Positions 1-5,108 of a stretch of DNA of 5,108 bases are shown here, piece after piece. The notes under the pieces were generated by a model. It worked only from the letters and a program-made list of their open reading frames with translations. It was not told the origin of the DNA and did not search any database. The stretch comes from Flavicella sp964230805. Its GTDB lineage: Bacteria; Bacteroidota; Bacteroidia; Flavobacteriales; Flavobacteriaceae. Location: NCBI GenBank assembly GCA_964230805.1, contig CAXRIA010000037.1, forward strand, positions 1-5,108, written 5' to 3'. Every line of letters starts with the position of its first letter. Position 1 is the first letter of the stretch. Made by a program: the position numbers and the translations under genes.

Positions 1-422
1 ATCAAATTTACCTGGGTAGAAACGTATTCCTTTTAGACACCACTTGGCAATTGTACCACCAACAACTGAATATTGAGGAAATGAACAAGGCGGCAAACAT
101 TCTTTTGGAGTACAGCGACTTTAAGTGTTTTTCCCGATCAAAAACCGATGTCAAAACATACGATTGCACTATTTCAAAAGCGACTTGGACCCTTGAGGGA
201 GATCTTTTGAGTTTTCATATCACTGCCAATCGTTTTTTACGAAACATGGTTCGAGCCATTGTAGGAACACTCGTGGCTATTGGAAAGGGAAAGTTGACGC
301 TAGAAAATTTTATCAACATTATTGAAAGCAGAGATCGAAGCAATGCAGGCACATCCGCACCCGCGCAAGGATTGACACTTGCTTCCATTGAATATCCAGA
401 AAACATCATACATGGCTACTAA
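1..422 (+). CDS. truA: tRNA pseudouridine(38-40) synthase TruA, C-terminal part (5' end outside window)
   Basis: TruA converts uridines 38-40 in the anticodon arm of many tRNAs to pseudouridine in the cytoplasm. The reading frame is open from base 3 with no stop, so the gene enters from the left; 139 codons are visible, roughly the last 55 percent of a normal protein of about 250 residues. The frame contains a TTG at 51, but this is internal, because the residues before it (QIYLGRNVFLL...) also fit the family. Recognisable family signatures are the DFKCFS segment, VKTYDCTI, the highly conserved RFLRNMVRAIVGTL helix (about nt 231-272) and the PAQGLTL tail (about nt 360-380). The catalytic aspartate of the GRTDAGVHA-type motif lies upstream and cannot be checked here. 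The stop TAA (420-422) lies inside the next gene, which overlaps it by 11 nt, suggesting one transcript and possibly translational coupling. The family assignment is secure; the integrity of the N-terminal half is unknown. Confidence 0.95.
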   Translation, partial: QIYLGRNVFLLDTTWQLYHQQLNIEEMNKAANILLEYSDFKCFSRSKTDVKTYDCTISKATWTLEGDLLSFHITANRFLRNMVRAIVGTLVAIGKGKLTLENFINIIESRDRSNAGTSAPAQGLTLASIEYPENIIHGY

Positions 423-2184
423 AAACACAGGAAAGGTTTTTGACATAAAGTTATTCAAGCGTCTCATGGGGCATGCCAAAATGTATAAAATTCATTTTGT
501 AACTGCGACGAGTACAGCGATTATTTTGGCAATCATTACTGCTTTGAGACCTTATTTAATCATTCAAACAGTTGACAATTACATCAAAACAAAAGATGCA
601 GAAGGGCTTTTGGATTATACCATATTCATCTTCAGTGTTTTGTTAATTGAAGTGTTATTGCACCTTAGCTTTATTTATATTGCAAATTGGTTAGGACAAC
701 ACATCATCAAAGACATTCGAACCCAAATTTTCAATCACGTCATTCGGTTTAAAATGTCTTATTTTGATAAGTCCTCCGTAGGACAAATGGTTACAAGAGT
801 CGTTTCCGATGTCGAAACCATTGCTCAATTTTTTGGACAAGGCTTGTTTATGATAGTCAGTGATTTGTTAAAAATGTTGGTTATTGCTGCCTGCATGCTC
901 TCTATCGATTGGAAACTAGCCTTGATTTCATTTACTGTGTTGCCCATTTTAATTTATGCAACCAAAATTTTTCAAAAATCCATCAAAGTAGCTTTTCAAC
1001 AAGTAAGAGCCCAAGTTGCAAACCTCAATAGTTTTGTTCAGGAGCGTGTCACAGGAATGAAAATTGTACAACTTTTTGGTCGAGAAAAAATTGAATATGA
1101 AAAATTTTCAGAAATCAACGAGGTTCATAAAAAAGCACATATCAAAACCGTTTGGTATTTCTCCATATTTTATCCGATTGCAGAAATCTTATCCTCTGTT
1201 GCCGTTGGTTTGATTGTTTGGTACGGAGGTGTACAAGCTGCATTTGAAGGATCTGTTACGACAGGAGAGGTTGTCGGATTTATTATGATGTCCGAAATGC
1301 TTTTCAGACCGTTGCGTCAAATAGCAGACAAATTCACCACCTTACAGATGGGCATGGTTGCTGGGGATCGTGTTTTTGAAATCATGGACACCCAGGAAAG
1401 CATCTCAAAAGAAGGTACTGTCAACCTTAAAGAATTGACAGGAAGTATTCAATTCAAAGACGTTCATTTTAGCTATGTCAAAGGAGAAGAGGTCTTGAAG
1501 GGAATCTCACTGGACGTAAAACCTGGAGAAACTGTGGCCATTGTAGGGGCTACGGGAGCCGGGAAATCCACGATTATCAACTTGATCAATCGGTTTTACG
1601 AAATAGATGCAGGTGAAATCTCTATTGACAACGTGCGTATTGAAAATTACACTTTGAATTCGTTAAGAAATCACGTCGCCGTTGTTTTACAGGACGTTTT
1701 TCTGTTTTCAGACAGCATCCTCAACAATATCACTCTAAAAAATGAGAACATCTCTGTTGAAACTGTAAAAGAAGCTGCTAAGAAAATTGGAATTCACGAT
1801 TTCATCATGAGTCTGCCAAACAACTATGACTACAATGTTAAAGAGAGAGGTAGTATGCTTTCAGCAGGGCAAAGACAGTTGATTGCTTTTTTAAGAGCTT
1901 ATGTGAGCAATCCTTCTATTTTAATTTTGGACGAAGCCACATCCTCCGTCGATTCACACTCCGAACAAATGATTCAGTACGCCACGGATACCATCACCAG
2001 AAATAGAACTTCAATCATTATTGCACACCGCTTGGCAACTATCAAAAAGGCGCACAAAATTATTGTCATGGACAAAGGACTGATTGTAGAGCAAGGAAAT
2101 CACAATCAGCTACTAAACAAACCAAATGGTTTTTATAAAAACTTGTTTGAAAAACAGTTTGGCGAAGCATCTGTAATCGCTTAA
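412..2184 (+). CDS. ABC exporter half-transporter (fused permease and ATPase, MsbA/multidrug-type)
   Basis: An inner-membrane exporter subunit of 590 residues with the usual order of one transmembrane domain followed by one nucleotide-binding domain; it should work as a dimer. Hydrophobic segments lie at about residues 26-50, 68-92, 140-160, 162-184, 246-270 and 283-298. The ATPase part has an A-loop Tyr355, Walker A GATGAGKST (379-387), Q-loop Gln427, signature LSAGQRQ (483-489), Walker B ILILDEA (503-509) with catalytic Glu508, and H-loop His539, so it looks active. The signature is LSAGQ rather than LSGGQ, a tolerated variant. I chose ATG 412 because it gives the expected N-terminus MATKNTGKVF; the frame is also open to a TTG at 379, but that would add 11 residues lying deep inside truA. 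The start overlaps the truA stop by 11 nt, implying co-transcription. The substrate cannot be read from the sequence: lipid (MsbA-like), drug or peptide are all possible, and a fixed partner subunit is not visible nearby. Confidence 0.93.
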   Translation: MATKNTGKVFDIKLFKRLMGHAKMYKIHFVTATSTAIILAIITALRPYLIIQTVDNYIKTKDAEGLLDYTIFIFSVLLIEVLLHLSFIYIANWLGQHIIKDIRTQIFNHVIRFKMSYFDKSSVGQMVTRVVSDVETIAQFFGQGLFMIVSDLLKMLVIAACMLSIDWKLALISFTVLPILIYATKIFQKSIKVAFQQVRAQVANLNSFVQERVTGMKIVQLFGREKIEYEKFSEINEVHKKAHIKTVWYFSIFYPIAEILSSVAVGLIVWYGGVQAAFEGSVTTGEVVGFIMMSEMLFRPLRQIADKFTTLQMGMVAGDRVFEIMDTQESISKEGTVNLKELTGSIQFKDVHFSYVKGEEVLKGISLDVKPGETVAIVGATGAGKSTIINLINRFYEIDAGEISIDNVRIENYTLNSLRNHVAVVLQDVFLFSDSILNNITLKNENISVETVKEAAKKIGIHDFIMSLPNNYDYNVKERGSMLSAGQRQLIAFLRAYVSNPSILILDEATSSVDSHSEQMIQYATDTITRNRTSIIIAHRLATIKKAHKIIVMDKGLIVEQGNHNQLLNKPNGFYKNLFEKQFGEASVIA

Positions 2185-2210
2185 CTTTAAGAAGAAAGTA
2201 CTCGAAGTTA
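2185..2210. other. 26-bp convergent spacer between the ABC exporter and cdaA
   Basis: This very short spacer separates two stop codons facing each other. It holds only weak AT-rich inverted repeats: ACTTT/AAAGT (2184-2188 and 2195-2199) and TAACTT/AAGTTA (2182-2187 and 2205-2210), the latter touching the exporter stop. Neither has a GC-rich stem or a good U tract in either direction, so I do not call a terminator. Transcripts from both sides probably run some way into the opposite gene. Confidence 0.4.
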
Positions 2211-2981
2211 TTAATTTAAAATATGCTTAATTTTTTCGATCAAATCCTCATTGGACTCAAACAATTCAAACTCCCCATCTTTAATTAAAGAAATTTTACC
2301 TGTCTCTTCAGAAACTAACAAACAAATACAGTCCGTGCGCTCAGTCACGCCAATGGCAGCTCTGTGACGCAACCCAAATCGATTGGGCAGCTGTTTGTCA
2401 GACAATGGAAGAACCACGCGTGTGGCAGTAATATAATTGTCCTTTATAATGATGGCACCATCGTGCAATGGACTGTTTTTGTAAAAAATACTTTCCAACA
2501 ACGGTTCATTGACTTCTGCATTCATGGTATCACCATTTTGCTTTGCAAAATCAAGACTGTTGTTACGTTCTATTGCAATTAAGGCTCCGGTTTTTGAATT
2601 CGACATTTTTAAACAAGCCGCTACGATGCTTTCCACATTCGTATCGTTCGCGATTTCAGTTTTCAAAAAACGCAATTGCTTGATAAAGCTTTTTTTTGAA
2701 GAGATATTTGCAGAACCCAACATCAATAAAAACTTTCTCAATTCCGGATGAAAAATAATCAACAGAGCAATCGCCCCTCCTCCTACAAGCACTTCTAAAA
2801 TTCCGCTCAACATCTCCATTTTGAGAAGCTGCGTAATTTTATAAATTAAAAAGACAATGGTAATTCCAATAAAAATATTAATCGCAACAGTTCCCTTTAG
2901 CAACTTGTAAACATAGTACAAAAGAACTCCTACAAGAGTAATATCTAAAACATCTAAAAAATTAAAATCTAAAAATTCCAA
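2211..2981 (-). CDS. cdaA: Membrane-bound diadenylate cyclase CdaA (c-di-AMP synthase, DisA_N domain)
   Basis: CdaA joins two ATP molecules into cyclic di-AMP, a second messenger linked to osmotic and envelope homeostasis. The 256-residue protein has the family layout: three hydrophobic segments at about residues 13-29, 31-50 and 56-77, a short linker, then the DisA_N cyclase domain. The hallmark motifs are present and intact: GALIAIER (132-139), the DGA motif in LHDGAIII (172-179) and the RHR motif in GLRHRAAIG (203-211). The start is inferred to be TTG at 2981: no ATG exists in frame between it and the nadE stop, the frame is open throughout that gap, and MEFLDFNFLDVLDI matches the length and character of flavobacterial CdaA N-termini. 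There is no Shine-Dalgarno sequence, as is usual in this phylum. It lies 59 bp downstream of nadE on the same strand and may be read from the nadE promoter. No CdaR/YbbR or GlmM gene is beside it, unlike the Firmicutes operon. Function is highly secure; the exact start is less so. Confidence 0.93.
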   Translation of the reverse strand: MEFLDFNFLDVLDITLVGVLLYYVYKLLKGTVAINIFIGITIVFLIYKITQLLKMEMLSGILEVLVGGGAIALLIIFHPELRKFLLMLGSANISSKKSFIKQLRFLKTEIANDTNVESIVAACLKMSNSKTGALIAIERNNSLDFAKQNGDTMNAEVNEPLLESIFYKNSPLHDGAIIIKDNYITATRVVLPLSDKQLPNRFGLRHRAAIGVTERTDCICLLVSEETGKISLIKDGEFELFESNEDLIEKIKHILN

Positions 2982-3040
2982 ATAAAACGGTGTTTTTGTA
3001 AAAGTAACAATTAATATTTTGTTTTCTCTATTGCAAAGAT

Positions 3041-3835
3041 TTACTTTTTGAACTCCTCAGGAATTCCGCAAACTGGTATGGGATTCATTTTGTGTTGGTT
3101 TGCACGATTCAATTTTAGAAATATCTCAAAAACTTCTTTCTCTCTACCTTGCAAGGCCTCTAAAGAAATTCCTTGATCTTTTTGTTGCATGGCTATTTCC
3201 AACTCGTCATAAGAGGCACCAAGTTGGTCTTCATCTGTCCTACTATCTCCAAAAAGTCCGTCTGTTGGCGCAGCCGATTGTATGGCAGAAGGCACTCCCA
3301 AATAAGCACCAATCTGAAATACTTCTGATTTTACCAAATCTGCAATCGGACTCAAGTCCACACCACCATCTCCGTATTTTGTGTAAAAACCAACCCCAAA
3401 ATCTTCCACTTTATTTCCTGTTCCTGCTACCAAACATGAATGCAGACCCGCTAAATAATACAACGAAGTCATACGCAAGCGAGCTCTCGTATTTGCCAAA
3501 GCCAGATTTTTAACCGTATCGGTTGCGTTCTCTGAAAAGGCTTCTTGAAACAAATCAAAGGTATTTGTCAAATCTACTCGCGTAGCGCTTACATTTGCAT
3601 ACTTTTCTTTCAACTGAGCAATGTGTTCTTGAGCTCTGTTCACTTGACTTTTCTCTTGATGAATCGGCATTTCTACACAAAGCGTCTTCAAACCTGTTTC
3701 CGCACACAAGGTGGAGGTCACCGCAGAATCAATACCTCCTGACACACCTACAACAAAACCTTGGACACCTGCCTTTTTCGCATAATCTGCCAACCATTTT
3801 ACAATATGTGGCACCACTTTTTCCGTATGTATCAT
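3041..3835 (-). CDS. nadE: NAD+ synthetase, ammonia-dependent type
   Basis: NadE makes the last step of NAD+ biosynthesis, amidating nicotinate adenine dinucleotide (deamido-NAD+) with ATP and ammonia in the cytoplasm. The 264-residue protein is a single adenine-nucleotide alpha-hydrolase domain; the PP-loop SGGIDS is at residues 32-37, followed by GTGNKVEDFGVGFYTKYGDG (137-156), DLSP (160-163), PTDGLF (190-195) and a C-terminal HKMNPIP (248-254), all typical. There is no N-terminal nitrilase-like glutaminase domain, so it should use free ammonia; the length is close to the roughly 275 residues of the E. coli-type enzyme. I chose ATG 3835: the frame extends upstream to a TTG at 3889, but those 18 residues (MRFNLFIFVSFKNTKFSE) are unlike the family and lie in the AT-rich promoter spacer. 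It is divergent from gldB (118 bp apart) and followed by cdaA after 59 bp, so it probably leads a two-gene transcript. No functional link to either neighbour is evident. Confidence 0.95.
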   Translation of the reverse strand: MIHTEKVVPHIVKWLADYAKKAGVQGFVVGVSGGIDSAVTSTLCAETGLKTLCVEMPIHQEKSQVNRAQEHIAQLKEKYANVSATRVDLTNTFDLFQEAFSENATDTVKNLALANTRARLRMTSLYYLAGLHSCLVAGTGNKVEDFGVGFYTKYGDGGVDLSPIADLVKSEVFQIGAYLGVPSAIQSAAPTDGLFGDSRTDEDQLGASYDELEIAMQQKDQGISLEALQGREKEVFEIFLKLNRANQHKMNPIPVCGIPEEFKK

Positions 3836-3849
3836 CTCTGAGAATTTAG

Positions 3850-3857
3850 TATTTTTG
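3850..3857 (+). promoter_or_regulatory. Candidate -7 element for gldB (TATTTTTG)
   Basis: This is a full match to TAnnTTTG on the + strand, about 96 nt before the gldB ATG, implying a leader of roughly 90 nt. No TTG -33 box lies at the right distance, where the sequence is the start of nadE. A nearer alternative, TACATTTT (3926-3933), matches five of six consensus positions but would leave a leader of only about 14 nt. I cannot decide between them. Confidence 0.22.
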
Positions 3858-3864
3858 AAAGACA

Positions 3865-3872
3865 CAAAAATA
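3865..3872 (-). promoter_or_regulatory. Candidate -7 element for nadE (TATTTTTG)
   Basis: Read on the - strand this is TATTTTTG, a full match to the Bacteroidota sigma-A -7 consensus TAnnTTTG, placed about 30 nt before the nadE ATG, which would give a short leader of roughly 23 nt. The nearest upstream TTG (3887-3889) is only 14 nt away rather than 19-21, so the -33 part is weak. In AT-rich DNA such a motif arises easily by chance. Confidence 0.35.
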
Positions 3873-3953
3873 AACAAATTAAATCTCAATAAATACTCGT
3901 GTAAGACGTTTCACAAAAAAAGTCATACATTTTAACTGATTCTTAAGATTCCC

Positions 3954-4907
3954 ATGAAAATATATCTTTTCCTTCTCAGTTTTATCATTTTGTCCTCTTC
4001 ATGTCATCAAAAGAAAAAAACAAACGTACCTACACTCAAAACAACTCCTGAATTTGTAGATTTCCACAGACAATTTTACCATTCAAACACAAAAGGATTT
4101 TCAAAACTAAAGAAAAAATATCCCTATTTATTTCCGCACGAAACACCCGACAGCATTTGGCATCAAAAACAAATCAATCGTGAAGATTTAACTTTACTTG
4201 AAAAAGTAGACAGTGTTTTTGGAAATTTTACACAGGAACGAAAAAAATTGACAAAGCTATTTGCAAACATTCAACACAACTTTCCGAACTTCCATCCGCC
4301 AAAAACATTCACTTTAATTACCAACTTAGATTACGAGCATCCTGTGACCTATGCAGATTCACTATTATTTTTATCTTTAGACATGTATTTGGGAAGCGAT
4401 TCGGAAGTGTATCAGAGCTTTCCTAAATACCTTTCAAAAAACTACAAGAAATCAAAGTTAACTGTAGATGTAGCCACCCAAATCATAGATCGATTTGTAA
4501 CACTCAAAAAAGGGAGCACTTTCCTCGAAAAAATAATCCATCATGGCAAAAGATTGTTTGTTTTAAAAACGCTTCTTCCCGACTATTCCGAACAGGAACT
4601 CATGGGCCATGAAAAGAACAAATACCATTGGATGATCGAAAATGAAGCTCGTATTTGGGCGTATTTCATTGAAAACAAATTACTCTATAGTACCGATTTC
4701 ACGCTGGACCGTCGCTTCAATCAAATCGCACCATTTTCTAAATTTTATTTAGATATTGACCCACAAACTCCCGATCGAATCGGTATCTGGTTAGGCCTGC
4801 AAATTGTCAAATCATACCAAAGACAAACTGACAAAAATCTAGCGGACATACTAAATACGCCTCCTCTAAAATTATTCCAAGATTCCAAATACAAACCTAC
4901 AAAGTAA
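3954..4907 (+). CDS. gldB: Gliding motility lipoprotein GldB
   Basis: GldB is an envelope lipoprotein required for gliding in Flavobacterium johnsoniae and is widespread in Bacteroidota, where Gld proteins are tied to gliding and the type IX secretion system; its biochemical role is not settled. The 317-residue protein starts with a type II signal peptide: Lys2, a hydrophobic stretch (3-14) and lipobox LSSSC with the acylated Cys17, followed by a Lys-rich linker. The mature part carries GldB-like blocks: KKKYPYLFP (53-61), PDSIW (65-69), YADSLLFLSLDMYLGSD (133-149), ENEARIWAYFIENKLLYSTD (229-248), APFSKFYLDI (259-268) and a final SKYKPTK, at close to the family's usual length. ATG 3954 is chosen because the signal peptide begins right there. 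It is divergent from nadE. Its usual downstream partner gldC is absent from the following 200 bp, where an rRNA operon terminates from the other strand. No HExxH-type protease motif is visible. Confidence 0.92.
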   Translation: MKIYLFLLSFIILSSSCHQKKKTNVPTLKTTPEFVDFHRQFYHSNTKGFSKLKKKYPYLFPHETPDSIWHQKQINREDLTLLEKVDSVFGNFTQERKKLTKLFANIQHNFPNFHPPKTFTLITNLDYEHPVTYADSLLFLSLDMYLGSDSEVYQSFPKYLSKNYKKSKLTVDVATQIIDRFVTLKKGSTFLEKIIHHGKRLFVLKTLLPDYSEQELMGHEKNKYHWMIENEARIWAYFIENKLLYSTDFTLDRRFNQIAPFSKFYLDIDPQTPDRIGIWLGLQIVKSYQRQTDKNLADILNTPPLKLFQDSKYKPTK

Positions 4908-4986
4908 CGCGCCATCCATGATCAAGTGCCCGTGCAACTCACACCAGCTGTTATTTTTTTGGATTTTTAAATCTAGGATGGGTATA
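4908..4986. other. Intergenic spacer after gldB with no gene
   Basis: Between the gldB stop and the rRNA terminator I see no gene, no gldC start and no clear + strand terminator. There is a T-rich stretch at 4951-4960 and a short AT-only repeat GATTT/AAATC (4962-4966 and 4969-4973), which would be a weak hairpin at best. How gldB transcription ends is therefore not obvious; it may use a factor or the rRNA terminator stem read in reverse. Confidence 0.5.
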
Positions 4987-5018
4987 TAAAAAAAGCCTCT
5001 ATCTCTCGATAAAGGCTT
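4987..5018 (-). terminator. Intrinsic terminator of the rRNA operon (downstream of 5S)
   Basis: Read on the - strand the RNA is GCCUUUAUC-GAGA-GAUAGAGGC followed by seven U. The core arms are 4995-5003 and 5008-5016, nine pairs with a single U-G wobble, extended by two A-U pairs to 5018 and 4993. The loop GAGA is a stabilising GNRA tetraloop closed by a C-G pair. The U tract is the A run 4988-4994 on the + strand. It lies about 30 nt past the 5S 3' end in the same direction, where an rRNA operon terminator belongs. Read on the + strand the hairpin has no U tract (it is followed by TTGTGG), so it is built mainly for the rRNA side. Confidence 0.88.
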
Positions 5019-5023
5019 GTGGA

Positions 5024-5041
5024 TTACTGAGTGATCAGTAA
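5024..5041 (-). repeat. Perfect 7-bp inverted repeat between 5S and the terminator
   Basis: TTACTGA (5024-5030) and TCAGTAA (5035-5041) are perfect reverse complements around a 4-nt loop. In the rRNA direction this hairpin immediately follows the U tract after 5S and precedes the terminator by a few nucleotides. It could stall exonucleases or set the 3' processing end of 5S, or be an extra terminator element; its role is inferred from position only. Confidence 0.55.
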
Positions 5042-5046
5042 AAAAA

Positions 5047-5108
5047 AAGGCGATGACATACTCTCCCACCAGTGGCAGTACCATCTGCGCGGATAGGTTT
5101 AACTTCTC
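5047..5108 (-). rRNA. rrf: 5S ribosomal RNA, 3' half (continues past the right edge)
   Basis: The reverse complement reads GAGAAGTTAAACC at the window edge, then CGCAGATGGTACTGC and GGTGGGAGAGTATG, and ends in TCGCCTT. These are the conserved loop B/C region, the GATGGTACTG block and the GGGAGAGTA helix of 5S rRNA, in the form typical of Bacteroidota. About 62 of roughly 110 nt are present. The exact 3' end is approximate (5045-5049), because the final CCTT runs into a longer T tract. As in most rRNA operons 5S is the last gene, so 23S, tRNAs and 16S are expected to the right on the same strand. The gene converges on gldB. Confidence 0.93.

Larger units (their letters stand above)
3836..3953. 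promoter_or_regulatory. Divergent nadE/gldB promoter region
   Basis: This 118-bp AT-rich spacer separates the start codons of two divergent genes and so should carry both promoters. It contains matches to the Bacteroidota -7 consensus TAnnTTTG on each strand, listed separately. No convincing -33 TTG at the usual 19-21 nt spacing was found for any of them, no operator-like long palindrome is visible, and no riboswitch-like structure is evident. The regulatory role rests on gene orientation; the precise promoter positions are tentative. Confidence 0.6.

Noticed and set aside
379..411. N-terminal extension of the ABC exporter to a TTG at 379
   Set aside because: The extra 11 residues overlap truA coding sequence, and ATG 412 gives the expected N-terminus.
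2364..2751. Two + strand open frames antisense to cdaA
   Set aside because: Both are shadows of the cdaA coding sequence, which carries intact DGA and RHR motifs.
2982..3040. Possible own promoter for cdaA: TTTG, 20-nt gap, then TAATTGTT on the - strand
   Set aside because: The spacing is right but the -7 part matches only four of six consensus positions; in such AT-rich sequence this is not convincing.
3100..3513. 137-codon + strand open frame antisense to nadE
   Set aside because: It lies wholly within nadE, whose motifs are unmistakable; no recognisable domain.
3836..3889. N-terminal extension of nadE to a TTG at 3889
   Set aside because: The added residues do not resemble NadE, fall in the AT-rich promoter spacer, and a good ATG at 3835 fits family length.
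4944..4960. CAGCTG followed by a T-rich tract after gldB as a + strand terminator
   Set aside because: CAGCTG is a self-palindrome without room for a loop, and no flanking sequence extends it into a stem.
4872..5084. 70-codon open frame on the - strand covering the gldB end, terminator and 5S 3' end
   Set aside because: It is a translation through the 5S rRNA gene and its terminator; no protein-like composition or family resemblance.
1..5108. Search by eye for CRISPR repeats, insertion-sequence ends, att sites and toxin-antitoxin pairs
   Set aside because: No direct repeat series, transposase, integrase or small paired genes are visible; the window is ordinary core genome.

Overview
This window is a conserved core-gene segment of a Bacteroidota genome, most probably family Flavobacteriaceae. 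The evidence is an AT-rich base composition, a clear homologue of the gliding lipoprotein GldB, start codons without Shine-Dalgarno sequences, TAnnTTTG-type promoter motifs, and flavobacterial-style versions of TruA, CdaA and NadE. I found no previously undescribed system, defence island, CRISPR array, transposon or phage gene, and no gene-free stretch longer than about 200 bases.

Left part (1-2184, + strand): the 3' end of truA (tRNA pseudouridine synthase A, cut by the window edge) overlaps by 11 nt the start of a 590-residue ABC exporter half-transporter, so the two look co-transcribed. Only 26 bp separate the exporter stop from the next gene, which converges on it.

Middle (2211-3835, - strand): nadE (ammonia-dependent NAD+ synthetase) is followed after 59 bp by cdaA (membrane-bound diadenylate cyclase making c-di-AMP). 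cdaA appears to start with TTG. The two genes probably share at least part of their transcription. A 118-bp AT-rich spacer separates nadE from the divergently transcribed gldB and should hold both promoters.

Right part (3954-5108): gldB (+ strand) encodes a lipoprotein with a clear lipobox. It is not followed by gldC, its usual partner. Instead it converges on the end of an rRNA operon read on the - strand: the 3' half of a 5S rRNA gene runs off the right edge, followed (in its own direction) by a U tract, a perfect 7-bp hairpin and a strong intrinsic terminator with a GAGA loop.

The genes are mostly independent housekeeping functions (tRNA modification, export, second messenger, cofactor synthesis, motility/secretion) rather than one pathway. 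The points worth a second look are gene order (gldB beside an rrn terminus, cdaA beside nadE), start-codon use, and the layered terminator structure after 5S.
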